Shown here: positions 38,098 to 48,581 of the stretch, piece by piece
Layout: every line of letters starts with the position of its first letter
Position numbering within the stretch: position 1 is the stretch's first letter
Assembly (NCBI RefSeq): GCF_026262505.1
Contig: NC_067205.1
Coordinates: 14,136,001-14,200,000 of the forward strand
Reading direction: 5' to 3'
Length of the DNA: 64,000 nt
DNA from: Trichomonas vaginalis G3
Lineage: Eukaryota > Parabasalia > Trichomonadida > Trichomonadidae
Position numbers and translations under genes: made by a program
Notes under the pieces: model-generated
What the model saw: only the letters and a program-made list of their open reading frames with translations
Databases searched by the model: none
Told to the model about the DNA's origin: nothing

Positions 38098-40095
38098 TCA
38101 TGATGGTTTGGATTTGGTAAAATGGGAGTTTTTCTTACTAGAATGGGTTAAACTGTGAGATTTATTACTATTGTGGCGTTTTTTCATAGAACTTTTTGTC
38201 CTGGTAACCAAAGCTGGTCTCTTTGGTTTTGTTGAATTTGTCACTTTATTTTTGAATTTAATTGGCGTTGAATTGCCAGTTGGAGATGTAGTATTGCTTA
38301 ATAGACTAGAAGTATTTGCAACAGTCATATTACTTGGATTGGTCAAATTAATTTTTATTGAATTCAGAGATGAATTCTGAGTTGGAAATGTAATATTAAC
38401 TAGTACACTAGAATTAGATACCCTTGTTGCATTAGTCAATACTATTGGATCTTTCTTGGTTGAATTAATCAAACTGATATCAGTTGCATTATTAGCTGGC
38501 ATAGAAGTATTAACTGACAAACTAGAACTATTTGCAACTGTCATATTACTTAAATTGGTCAAACTACTATTGATTTTCTTCTGAGCTGAATTAGTAGTTG
38601 GCAATGTAGTATTAACTATTAAACTGGAATTATATACATTTGTTGAATTAGTTAATACTACTGAATCTTCCTTAGTTGAATTGGTCAAACTTATATTGGA
38701 ATTAATATGAGTTGAATTCCTATCTGGCAGTGTTGTATTAACGTATGAACTAGAACTATTTGTAACTGTCATATTAGTTGTATTAGTCAAACTACTATTG
38801 AAATTAAAATGAGTTGAATTACTAGTTGGTAATGTAGAGTTAACTAATACATTAGAACTATTTGTCTCTGTTGAGTTAGTTAATACTATTGGATCTCTCT
38901 TTGTTGAGTTAATCAAACTAATATTGAAAATATTTTGAGTTGAATTACTAGTTGGCAATGAAGTGTTAACTAATAAGTTGGAACTGTTTGATATTGTCGC
39001 ATTATTTGAGTTTTCCAAACTAATATTAGTTTTAATTTGAACAGTATTATTAGTTGGAACTGTGGTATTCACTCTTATGTCAGAGTTATTTGCAGTGGTT
39101 ATATTGGTTGGGAGTGTTGGCTTTGGAGGCAATTCAGATAATTTAACTTTACATAATTTTGATTTGTGCTGAATGTTATACCACATTAATCCTTCACCAG
39201 TATGCTTCTCCAACTCTAAAATCTGATCCCAGCCATGAGGAAATCTGTTCAGATGAATTGCAACGATGTCATCTGCAGATTGAGGTTTTCTGAAACATGC
39301 ATTTGGTGTATTTTCAATATCACCGCATTCAGGCATTGTTTTCATATTAATTGGCAGGACATAATCTAATGGATGACCGACCATGTGAGGAATATTGCAA
39401 GAAGCAGGTGATTCTCCGATATCCCATATAAATTCATTGAATTCTACGTCATCCGCCCAGACAACCTTTTCTTTGATCCACTTTACACCAAATTCTGTGA
39501 ATTTATATGCGGCTTTTCTTGAAAGAATCATGCCACTTCCACCTTGGATGAATGGTTTCATGTGTCCAACACATCCACCAAGAACCACTGTTTCCTTATT
39601 TGTATCATAAAGGATATTCAATTGATTAACAAGTTTACGCAGGCGGGTAATGCTAACTGAAACATCATCATTCGATATCCATAGCCATTTGTAGGATGTA
39701 TTGTAATAAAAATAGTATGCGGCTGATAATTTTTTGGCGGCCCTTTCACTATTTTTATCATACTTAATAATGAATTTCGGAACAATTGTCGAATGATTGT
39801 ATGGAATATTTGGATGTCCTTCAATAATATAGCTGTAACCAAATTCAAAATATTTCAAGTATTGTAGCCAATTAGTATATTGAAATCTTCTTCTGTGGAC
39901 ACTAGACATAATATCGCCCGTAACAAGGCCAAAAAATATTCCATTATTCGAAATTGCGGATGAATTGATACCAACAATGGCTTCAAAATCAGGAGGATCA
40001 TGCGTGTTTACAAGCTTAAATGAAAATAAAACAGTTGGTATTATTAGGAGAATCTCCACAAATACAGAGAAAGAGAATTCACCCACACAAAACAT
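38098..40095 (-). CDS. GT31/Fringe-like glycosyltransferase with Asn/Ser/Thr repeat tail (665 aa)
   Basis: A type II layout: residues 8-27 form a signal anchor. The catalytic domain spans about 55-300. It has FGLVTGD, a DxD-type metal site in WLWISNDDVSV, GGSGMILSRKAAYKF, and an acidic WADDVEF segment, in the order seen in beta-1,3-glycosyltransferases of the Fringe/C1GalT type. From about residue 330 the protein becomes a 270-residue Asn/Ser/Thr tail. It is built of three to four long repeats (cores NMTVANSS, PIVLTNST, VNTTLPT) and dense in N-X-S/T sequons. A basic end follows (SMKKRHNSNKSHS). Probably a secretory-pathway or surface protein. Intact. The sugar specificity is unknown. Confidence 0.75.
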   Translation of the reverse strand: MFCVGEFSFSVFVEILLIIPTVLFSFKLVNTHDPPDFEAIVGINSSAISNNGIFFGLVTGDIMSSVHRRRFQYTNWLQYLKYFEFGYSYIIEGHPNIPYNHSTIVPKFIIKYDKNSERAAKKLSAAYYFYYNTSYKWLWISNDDVSVSITRLRKLVNQLNILYDTNKETVVLGGCVGHMKPFIQGGSGMILSRKAAYKFTEFGVKWIKEKVVWADDVEFNEFIWDIGESPASCNIPHMVGHPLDYVLPINMKTMPECGDIENTPNACFRKPQSADDIVAIHLNRFPHGWDQILELEKHTGEGLMWYNIQHKSKLCKVKLSELPPKPTLPTNITTANNSDIRVNTTVPTNNTVQIKTNISLENSNNATISNSSNLLVNTSLPTSNSTQNIFNISLINSTKRDPIVLTNSTETNSSNVLVNSTLPTSNSTHFNFNSSLTNTTNMTVTNSSSSYVNTTLPDRNSTHINSNISLTNSTKEDSVVLTNSTNVYNSSLIVNTTLPTTNSAQKKINSSLTNLSNMTVANSSSLSVNTSMPANNATDISLINSTKKDPIVLTNATRVSNSSVLVNITFPTQNSSLNSIKINLTNPSNMTVANTSSLLSNTTSPTGNSTPIKFKNKVTNSTKPKRPALVTRTKSSMKKRHNSNKSHSLTHSSKKNSHFTKSKPS

Positions 40096-40666
40096 TTATA
40101 GCCAAGGAATTTCACAAATCGTGGTAATTGAAAATTTTGATTGGGAAATCATTTTCAATTTTCAATTTCCCAAAAATTAGTAAATTCTGCATCATTCAAT
40201 GAAGAATAAAAATATAAAGTTCCGATAATTTGCAAAATTCAATGGATAAGAAGATGTGAATTGTTTTGGAATTGCAATTATTAATCATTATATCTTCAGA
40301 AAAGGATGGTTTCGAATTGAAATAGTTAAGAAAAAATAATTGACAAACGGTTTTAGAATCTGAAACAAAAATATCATCGGGAAACTGAGATGAATTTTTA
40401 AAATACCATGGATTGTCTAGCTTCCAAGAAGTTTGTAATCCTACACATTATTGGCACCATTATTTCGAGGAGAAAGATTAATTTTGAAATTTGATCTTTA
40501 TTTTTATCGAAAATATCATTTTTCGCTTTTTGATATATGAATAACTTAAACAATGGCCATTGTTTTTCGATAGCCTAAAGTTTAACGTGATTTTCTTCAT
40601 GATTTCAGATGAATTTCCTTATTTGGCGTTTTATTTATTATTGAAACTCTATAATTCTATTTCGAA
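40096..40666. other. Intergenic, no feature seen
   Basis: The upstream flank of the glycosyltransferase gene. No ORF or structured repeat was recognised. Confidence 0.5.
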
Positions 40667-40827
40667 ATGGAGATTTCCCAAATATTTAACAAGATAAGAA
40701 AAAAGAGTAAAATTATAATTATTTCAAAATTAAAGAATTACATTGATAATGTGAAGAAGAAATACATGAATTTTCCATTATGTATCTTAATTAAAGCGAA
40801 ATATAGCAAACAACAAATCCAAAGTGG
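40667..40827 (+). pseudogene. Host ORF split by the Maverick, 5' part
   Basis: ATG 40,667 (MEISQIFNKIRKKS) runs open to the target-site duplication AAGTGG. Joining it at the duplication to 60,577-60,721 gives a continuous ORF of 102 codons including the stop: 161 + 145 bases, no stop inside. The product is Lys/Ile/Tyr-rich and not recognised. It may be a fragment of a larger or decayed gene. Confidence 0.55.
40822..40827. repeat. Target-site duplication AAGTGG, left
   Basis: A six-base direct repeat matching 60,571-60,576 and abutting the terminal inverted repeat. Six-base duplications are typical of Maverick/Polinton insertion by an rve integrase. Confidence 0.9.
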
Positions 40828-41632
40828 AGTAGTATATGTTGACGGGTTTAGTGACTTTTTTTGTTACATCTATATATAGACGATGCATTAAAATATATTT
40901 ATTTATAAATCATTAAAAAATTAACATTAATTTTAAAATAATTTATTTTTTTATCTTTTATAAAAGAAGCTATATATATATGATGTCAGATATTCCGCGA
41001 TTAATTAAACATCATTTAAATCCTGAATGGGTTAAACTTCAATTTAAAAATGAAGATTGTGAATTATTAAATGAATATGAAAGCCAAAATAAGCTAATGA
41101 GGTATAAATATAATGATAAAGAATATTTAATTTCATGGAATCAATGGAGTCATAATCAAAGACCTCATAAACGAGAAGAAGAAATTGAAAATAATGAAAT
41201 GGAAATCATTGATGACATTAAAGAGGATGGAATTCCTAAATTTTGTAGAAAAACCTTTAGAACTAAGTTAGGAGCATATAAACGTAGAGTATTAAATCCT
41301 GAATATCTTAAACATCAATTTAAAAAGGAAGACTGTGAATTATTAAACGCTAATGAATATGAAAATGCTAAATCAAAACTGAGATATAAATATATTGGAA
41401 GTAATGAAAGGTGTAAAGATAAAGATAAAGTTTATTCAGTTTCATATAATAACTGGCACACGTTAGGGATAAGAAAACATTTAGGAGATTATGGTAAAAG
41501 TTCCGAATTCTTCAAATCTAGTATGTACGAGAGAATAAAATAAATCAGATATAATTATTTTCATGAATGAAAGATTCACTACCATAATGAAATAAAAAAT
41601 AATTTTTTTAAAAATAAACTTTAAAAATTAAC
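40828..41632 (+). repeat. Terminal inverted repeat, left (about 805 bp)
   Basis: Matches the reverse complement of 59,767-60,570 almost base for base, diverging after TTTAAAAATTAAC. It contains an intact ORF. Confidence 0.92.
40980..41543 (+). CDS. TIR-encoded two-repeat protein (187 aa)
   Basis: Lies wholly inside the left TIR and is intact (MMSDIPRLIKHHLNPEW); a second ATG is the next codon. It has an internal duplication: residues about 10-60 and 105-160 share LNPE..K.QFK.EDCELLN.YE....LRYKY......SW/SYN.W, joined by an acidic linker. The repeat resembles short sequence-specific modules found in phage and NCLDV homing-type or DNA-binding proteins, but this is a weak likeness. Being in the TIR gives the element two copies; the right copy is frameshifted. 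Confidence 0.7.
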   Translation: MMSDIPRLIKHHLNPEWVKLQFKNEDCELLNEYESQNKLMRYKYNDKEYLISWNQWSHNQRPHKREEEIENNEMEIIDDIKEDGIPKFCRKTFRTKLGAYKRRVLNPEYLKHQFKKEDCELLNANEYENAKSKLRYKYIGSNERCKDKDKVYSVSYNNWHTLGIRKHLGDYGKSSEFFKSSMYERIK

Positions 41633-41692
41633 GTCTTACGAAAAATTAAAACTTAGTTATGTTTATTATTTTATTTTTTTATTTTGTTTGAA

Positions 41693-42799
41693 ATGAGCGT
41701 CAAAACTAACAACGTTAAAAAATTAGGATTCACAAACGGGGAAATAAAGGATATATTAGAGGAGGTGGGTTATGAAGTTGTTAAATATTATTTAAGAAAT
41801 TGTAAAAAATTCGCGGAGTTATTAAATGATTTAGATTATGATGGAAAAATGAATAAAGATGATGTTATAAATTTCTTATATCCCACATCTGAAGAAGAAA
41901 AACCTAAAGAACCTGATGTTTTCCCTGAATATTATGAAGAACGAATTAAAGATGATGAATACGATGAAATTGAAAGACTGGAAAAAATAAGAGATGAAAT
42001 AGATGAAAAAATTAAGGAATTAAGAGAAGTTGAAAAATATAATGAAAATGAAGTAGAGGGTTTAATGAATATCCCAGCTTCAGAATCAGAAGTTCAGAAA
42101 TCTCATGAAGAAAGATATAAAAATTATGTCTCAGAATCAACACAAAATTTATTAGATGGTGATATTGACGAAACACTTTCAGAAGAAGGCACAAAATTTA
42201 TTCATAAACATAAGCTTCAGTTTATTGATAATGAAGAATACCCCTGTATCCTACTTTCACCACCTTTAGATTCCGAAAAATTCAAAAAAGCACTGAAAAA
42301 CGTGACATATGCAACAAATACGATTAAGAAAGAAGACCATGATATTTACACAAATTATTATTTAAATAAATGTACAGGTGTTGATAAAGTTTTTGATTTG
42401 TTAGATAAAATATCAAAAGAAATCATTGGAACCTATAAAATTTTATGTGATTGTGGTTTCATTATTGAAGATACCAATAATGTTTCATATGAAAGAACAG
42501 CACCGAAGGAAGACGAAGTGGAAAGGTCTATACCATTCGTTATTAAGAACATAAAAGATATGAAAACTTATAAACATTATATTTATTCATTTATTTCAGA
42601 AAAAATGGAAGCAACCCATAAAACATCTTCTCATCATTTTATAGCTATTCATACATTCCTTTTCAAAGTTGTGAAATTAAATAAGACAGGAATTAGATTT
42701 AATGTATCAGGGTACGCATTCTTGAGTAAATTAAAATGTATTCGTCACGTCGCAGATGATAAAAATTTATGTGTTCTTAATTCATTTTATGGACTTTAG
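41693..42799 (+). CDS. Hypothetical protein upstream of PolB (368 aa)
   Basis: Starts MSVKTNNVKKLGFTNGE; the longer frame from 41,684 adds only three residues. An acidic N-terminal half with a coiled coil (residues 85-115) is followed by a mixed globular domain (LLSPPLDSEKFKKALKNV, then SYERTAPKEDE). Position directly before a protein-primed-type polymerase makes a terminal-protein or replication-accessory role worth testing, but nothing in the sequence proves it. A small palindrome (GACTC-TCT-GAGTC at 42,805-42,817) follows the stop. Confidence 0.6.
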   Translation: MSVKTNNVKKLGFTNGEIKDILEEVGYEVVKYYLRNCKKFAELLNDLDYDGKMNKDDVINFLYPTSEEEKPKEPDVFPEYYEERIKDDEYDEIERLEKIRDEIDEKIKELREVEKYNENEVEGLMNIPASESEVQKSHEERYKNYVSESTQNLLDGDIDETLSEEGTKFIHKHKLQFIDNEEYPCILLSPPLDSEKFKKALKNVTYATNTIKKEDHDIYTNYYLNKCTGVDKVFDLLDKISKEIIGTYKILCDCGFIIEDTNNVSYERTAPKEDEVERSIPFVIKNIKDMKTYKHYIYSFISEKMEATHKTSSHHFIAIHTFLFKVVKLNKTGIRFNVSGYAFLSKLKCIRHVADDKNLCVLNSFYGL

Positions 42800-42804
42800 C
42801 CCTG

Positions 42805-42817
42805 GACTCTCTGAGTC
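42805..42817. repeat. GC-rich mini-palindrome GACTC-TCT-GAGTC
   Basis: A 5-bp stem with a 3-base loop, in AT-rich DNA just after a stop codon. Almost the same palindrome (GGACTC-TTT-GAGTCC) occurs inside the PolB ORF. Confidence 0.6.
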
Positions 42818-43617
42818 TCAGACTTTAAAAAAATAAACTTTATTTTTATATTTATTTTTTAATTTTTTATTCTTACATAAATGAATAAAAATGGAACAGC
42901 TAAAATGAATGATAATCAAATAAGAGCCGAAGGTAGAAGGTTATTTAAACGCTTCTATAACATTCCTGATGGTGTTAATCCTAAAACTCGTAGAAGTTAT
43001 TTAAATGAAGCAATAGATGCATATGAAGGATTTGACATTTCATCAGAAAGTGAGAGGTTAGCAAGAATGTTAAACGTTAATATTGATTTTTATTATTGTG
43101 ACCCTCAACCAGAAGACGTAGACATTAACAAGGTAGACTTTCCATTAGTGGAATCAATAATGATAGATCCAGAATTTGAAACAGTAAATATTTTATTAAC
43201 ACAGAGTCCATGTGGAAAACTTCACGCTGACAGAATAACAGACGTTGAAGCACTCACAGGATATAAAGTTTGCCCCTTTTGCAAAGAAGAAGTATATTCT
43301 ATCCGTGATGATCCGGAAAGGAAAAACCAAAGAAGATTTTTAAAACATTGTGAGAAATGTAAAGAAAATAATGGAAGATTAATTCAAGACGTTCAATTGC
43401 AAAACACACAACAACCATATACACCACATATCACGAAACAGAAGATATATCAATGGCTATTAGCACATAATTTGCAGGGATATTATAAACCAACAAGATA
43501 TTATATTACTTTTGACTTCGAAACATTAGAGACTAAAGAAGAACTTCAACTTTCTGAATGTGCAACTTTGAACGCTTACTTAAAACCATTTATGGTATCA
43601 TCAACTGTCAAAATAAA

Positions 43618-43630
43618 GCCGCAAAGCGGC
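43618..43630. repeat. GC-rich mini-palindrome GCCGC-AAA-GCGGC, in frame in PolB
   Basis: A perfect 5-bp stem with AAA loop. It encodes part of IKPQSGEVVD, a stretch that looks inserted between the ExoI and ExoII motifs. Confidence 0.6.
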
Positions 43631-43776
43631 GAGGTTGTAGACCGTGATAAAACATTTACGAGGAATTTTTGCTTAACATCAAGTGATTCGTTCATCTCTG
43701 ATTGGATTGAATTTTTATTTTCAACCTGTTCATTAGTTGCTAAATCAAATATTGAACAATATGAAGAATTAATGAA

Positions 43777-43838
43777 GCCGCAAACGGACTCTTTGAGTCC
43801 TGAAGGTCTTTCAGACCAAACGGCGGGGACTTTGTCCC
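43777..43838. repeat. Cluster of three GC-rich mini-palindromes, in frame in PolB
   Basis: GGACTC-TTT-GAGTCC (43,786-43,800), GGTCT-TTC-AGACC (43,805-43,817) and GGGAC-TTT-GTCCC (43,826-43,838). The first two are framed by GCCG...CGGC. They encode a TDSLSPEGLSDQTAGTLSHT stretch just before the ExoII motif. Confidence 0.65.
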
Positions 43839-46514
43839 ATACATTAAATGAGAAACAAAAGGAAGCAATGAAAGAGCTTTTAGATGAGGAATTCAATAAA
43901 GTGAATATCATAGGTTTTAATTCGGGAAAGTTTGATTTAAATTTAATTCTTCGTGATTTAAATACTGCAAAATGGAAGATAAAATCAATGCTGGGTTCTT
44001 CTTCTCAATTTAAGCAAGTCATAGTAAAGAAAACAAACTGTCCATATGAATTAAGATTTATTGACATCAGAAATTATATAGCGGGTGGAACATTAGACCA
44101 ATTCACTCAAGATTTCGGAAACAATAAATCACGTGTTAAATCCTTTTTCCCTTATCAATTCATCACATGGGAGAATTACGAAGATGAATTATATAAAAAG
44201 GAACCATTCACTCAAGATTCATTTTATTCAGCATTAACACAAGAAACAATATCCGATTCAGATTATCAAATATATCTCAATGATGCTAAAAATTTTGAGA
44301 ATAGATTAGAATATTTTATTCATTATTGCAATAAAGACGTTGAAATTATGATTGACCCAATTGATAAAATTATCGAAGAAACATTTGTTTATAAAATTGA
44401 CATGCTTCATAATCTTTCTTTATCATCGAATGCATCAATGATTCGTTACGCGTTAGCATATAAGAACTTCAATCCTAACGAAACATATCCAGAAGAAGAA
44501 AATGTGGAATCAAGTTTTGAATTAACAAAAAAGTATTGGAAATATAAAATTGAATCATATAAGAAACAAGATGAAAAAGCAGAAAGGGATACTAAAAACA
44601 ATGTTTCAATGGATGACTATCAATACTATCACGATTTAATCCTTTCATCTAAATGCAAAATGTGTGGTAAAGCGTTTACATATGCAAATAAACCAACATT
44701 GGATAGAATCGATAATGAAAAACCACATACCAAAGAAAATTGTCAGTTAATGTGTTGTTATTGCAATGTCGTAAAATCAAATAAAGATGAAGATGTTCAA
44801 CGTTTAAGAATCAATTTAAGAAATTATGCATTAAAAAATAATTTACCAATGACTTTAGATTCAGTTGAAGCTTATCACATTCTCCGTAATGGAATTACTG
44901 GTGGTCTATCAAATGTTCAACATCGTGTTAATCTTAAAGGAATCACGCACATTAATAAACTTTCATATAATCCAGAAACTAAAACTGTATCAAATGAGGA
45001 CACCACCAACATTATGACTCATTTCGTTGGAGTTGACTTTAATTCATTATATCCTTCATCATTTTCATCTAATCCTCATGATTTCATTCAATATACTGAC
45101 CATAAAATGTATATGCCGGGAAGATTGAATGGTGTTATCATTTGTGATACAGCAACAAAGAAAGCAAAAGCACTGGGAATAATTAAGAAGAAAAATACTT
45201 TATTCGTGGCTGAAGTAAAGGGTCACATTGATGAAAAATACATTAATGATTACATAAACTTTTTACCGATAATAAGAAACTTAGATATTATCACAGATGA
45301 AAAAACAATTGGCAGTTTTATGTATAATTACATGAAATCAAACAATCTACCAGTTGACCAGAAACAGAGGAAATTAACTCAGTTAGCATCAACACACAAC
45401 CAATATCAACCATTTTCTTCTTATTATCTTTGGTATCTAATAGACAGATTTCATTTTATCATCGATGATATTCAATCAATTTTAACATTTACGAAAAACA
45501 CTTGTTTTAATGAATTTGCGAACGAATTTATGAACGAAAGACAAAAGGCTGAATTAGAAGGAAATAAAGGAAAAAGTTTATTTTGCAAGATTTCACTTAA
45601 TGGATCATATGGTTACGATGCAATGAATACACAAAATTACGCAAAGACTAAAATAATGAATGCACAGAAGGCACGCGTTGCATGTATGTCAAATAAGTTT
45701 AAAAACATAAGAGAAATAGGAGAGGATACATATCAAGTGATGCTAAAGATAGATTTTATAGATGTGATACATGTTTACAAGAGGCATTCTTCACTTTAGA
45801 TAATGCTAAATACTGGTATTTGGTTTTCATTTATGATTTTATGTATAAATGCATGGATGTTAATCGTTTTCATTTCATTGAAGGTGATACTGATTCATCT
45901 TATTGGGCAATCGCTGGCGACCCAAATCTTCCTAACACTCAAGCATTTCAAGCAATTGTTACCGATAAACAATTTTATGATAAAAACATTTTCAAATTCG
46001 CACCTTTTGATTTCTTCTGTTTTGATGAGAAATTTAAACCTAAATTAAAGAATAAAGCTGAAGAAAAAGCACATGAGAAGAAGTTATTGGGTTTAGCAAT
46101 TGAGAAACAAGGTGATAACATGGTTGCTTTATGTCCTAAGTGTTATACATCATTCAACGGTTCAATTGATGGAAGTGATTTTAAAAAGATTGCACAAAAA
46201 ATGAAAGGTGTTAGTTTACGACAAAATAAACAATTAACACCTAAAAATTATTTGGATATAATAAATGATAAATTGATATTTGATGGTCAGAATATTAATT
46301 TACAACTTAAAAATGGGTCAATGACTCGCTTAACAATTGGTAAGACTGCATTAACAGGAGCACACACTAAGGCTGTATGTTGTGAAAATGGATGTTGTAT
46401 GCCATTTATTTAATAAAATACCACAGAAGAGACAAAAGGAACCGTTAATGATGGTTTTGATACTTGATCAAAGAGGTGGGCACCCTTAAAACATTGATTT
46501 TATTTTTATATAAA

Positions 46515-48031
46515 TGAATAACACAGATTTAAAAATTTTAATTGATGATTTAGTATTTAATCAAAATTTCTTATTATTATGATTTAAAAGCATATCTCCA
46601 AAAATATAATAATAATATAACGGGTGATGATATGGAATATTATTATCCATATTATAAAAATGAAATTTTGAAATATCATAATAAAATAATTTCTGAAATT
46701 AAAGACAAAATTAAAAATAATGAATATCAAAGGGAAAAACTAAATCACACTTAAACAGTTGAAAGATTTCAAAAATAAAGTATTAACAGAAGAAGATATT
46801 GATGAATTATATAAATTATATAATCCTGAGCCGCAAAACCAAAGGAACAAAAACAAAAGGTGCAAAACACCCAGGTCCTTCAGACCATAAATGATGCACA
46901 AGCTTTAATTTATGATTCATTAGTTAAACCATATTCAGCCCGACTTTTAAATGAAGATCAACTTTTGGAATTCATCCTTCAACATAAACTCGAAGCGGGA
47001 AAGTATATCAAACCTTTATATACAGCATATTTAAAACAAATGAATAGAATACATCCAGAATTAATGAAGGAAGGAATGAAATCCAAAATCAAAGCAGATA
47101 AAATTAAACCACTTGCAACACCAAAACCTCCAACGACAGTACCGCCTCCTCCTTCAGTTAATCCTTCATCATTCACTTTATTATATCCATTTCAAACATT
47201 AAAGAAGCAAAAAGATTTTAAAAAGGATTTCAAGATATTAAATAAACCAATTGACCCGAAAATTCAACCGTTAAAGGAAAAATTTAGTCGACCTTCATTT
47301 GCTCCATATCCATATTCATACGAAATCGATCATCTGGAATATTCAAAAGGAAACGTTACTTATTTATTTGCCATTAACATTAACACTAGATATTTATATT
47401 GCATTCCGGTGAAAGGGAAAACAGAACAGGAAACAAGAAGAGCTATTCAATACTTACTAGATCATGAAAGAGTAGATAATATCAGGGGTGATGGTGATAA
47501 AGGATTTCAGGCAGCTATGCTCATTATTTCCCACAAATTAATTTTTACTTTTCATCCTCTCCATATACGTTTCATAATAAAATAGTTGATGCGGTAATGA
47601 GAACTCTTAGAGATGCGTTAGGGGTTAACGGTCAGATATACTGGGATGGAAATCATGACTCCATCATACAGCAGTTAGTATATTATTATACAATAATACA
47701 TGGCATAGAACTATAAACATGAAACCGGTGGAAATGAAAAATGATATTTCAAAAGAATGGGAATATATTAGAAAGCAAATGGAAAAGTTAAATGATGTTA
47801 AACGTGAACAAATTAATTCGGGGCTCATGAATTTTAAACAAGGAAATAAAGTTTTTGATTCATCTCGATTATGGAAAAACTGATAAATCAATGACAAAAA
47901 GAAGACGAAGATTTGACACAATAGCTGAATTTGTTAGATATATTAACGGCAATGCATTAGTTGAAGTTGACAATAAATTAATAGAAATTCCGATTTATTT
48001 TATTACTCCATTATATTTAAATAATATTTAA
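46515..48031 (+). pseudogene. rve-type (retroviral-like) integrase, multiply frameshifted
   Basis: Starts at ATG 46,515 (MNNTDLKILIDDLVF). The first open stretch is short and the reading moves between frames near 46,575, 46,755, 46,840, 47,540, 47,690 and 47,870. The largest piece (46,860-47,585) has a Pro-rich linker and then the RNase H-like core: first catalytic Asp in YEIDHLEYSKG, second in IRGDGDKGF. The expected third acidic residue falls in NKIVDAVMRTLRD, read here as Asp. A C-terminal chromo-like or SH3-like end (NALVEVDNKLIEIPIYF) closes the gene. Intact, it would insert the element and create the 6-bp duplication. Confidence 0.8.
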
Positions 48032-48051
48032 TTTTTTTTATTTCGTAAGAA

Positions 48052-48348
48052 ATGAGTGACAACAAAGCAGTCAAGAGTCCAGACAATGAATATAAAAAGA
48101 AACTAAACAGAATTAAATCAAAAATATGCTATTACAAAAAGAAGTCGCAATGCGGTGGGGTTGAAAACAATAAAACTAATGGAACTGAAAACGATAAAGA
48201 GAGGAAAGAAATAATCGAAAAATTAGAAACTTACCGTTCAATCATTAAACTGAGTGAAGCAAAAATAAAAGAATTTAATAGAATAAATAAATTGGTTGGA
48301 AGAGATGAATTTAATAAAGATGAATTTTTAAACTCAATCCAAATTTAA
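48052..48348 (+). CDS. Small basic coiled-coil protein (98 aa)
   Basis: ATG 48,052 (MSDNKAVKSPDNEYKKK), 20 bases after the integrase stop. Lys-rich helical protein, probably coiled-coil in the second half. Residues near 33-38 come from a CGC-AAT-GCG mini-palindrome. It overlaps the convergent 54-aa gene by 4 bases at the stops. The function is unknown; a DNA- or capsid-associated role is guesswork. Confidence 0.55.
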   Translation: MSDNKAVKSPDNEYKKKLNRIKSKICYYKKKSQCGGVENNKTNGTENDKERKEIIEKLETYRSIIKLSEAKIKEFNRINKLVGRDEFNKDEFLNSIQI

Positions 48349-48509
48349 TTTTTATTCCTCTTCGACAACATCTCTCTTTCCATCATTACTGCATAACCAC
48401 ATTTTCTCAATTTTAGTGGTTTGTTATTTTTAACATGTTCTTGCATCATTTTTATCATTTCCTCCCTTGTTATGATTCGTGGTAAATTTTGAGCTTGTGG
48501 GGTATTCAT
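48345..48509 (-). CDS. Very small basic protein (54 aa)
   Basis: ATG 48,509 (MNTPQAQNLPRIITREEM) to TAA 48,345-48,347. The start is preceded by the ATTTTTATTTTTATCATAA type of leader seen before other genes of this element, which supports it. Predicted mostly helical, with a REEMIKMMQEHVKNN segment and a basic C-terminus. Too short for family assignment. Confidence 0.5.
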   Translation of the reverse strand: MNTPQAQNLPRIITREEMIKMMQEHVKNNKPLKLRKCGYAVMMEREMLSKRNKN

Positions 48510-48581
48510 TTATGATAAAAATAAAAATTTATAGTTATTTTACATCATTTTAAAGTTCATCGATTTGAATGATAAGAAAAT

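Larger units (their letters stand above)
42881..46413 (+). pseudogene. Family B DNA polymerase (protein-primed type) with HNH insertion, one frameshift
   Basis: The first 972 codons are open, then a frameshift near 45,800 moves the rest into another frame ending at 46,413. A zinc-finger-like cluster (CPFC...H..C..C) lies near residues 131-160. ExoI YITFDFETLE is near 210, ExoII GFNSGKFDLN near 345 and ExoIII YCNKDV near 482. Palm motif A is VDFNSLYPS near 718 and motif B KISLNGSYGY near 905. Motif C EGDTDSSYW is past the frameshift. Between ExoIII and motif A sits an HNH/DRID-type zinc module (CKMCGK...LDRIDN...CQLMCCYCN, residues 590-635). In-frame GC palindromes interrupt residues 245-320. 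It would replicate the element from a protein primer. Confidence 0.92.

Noticed and set aside
42881-45799. Intein in PolB
   Set aside because: The HNH-like module lacks the Cys/Ser start and His-Asn end of an intein and is too short.
46470-46495. GGGCACCCTTAA as the end of a third TTAA element
   Set aside because: No matching TTAAGGGTG partner was found within reach, so a chance match is more likely.
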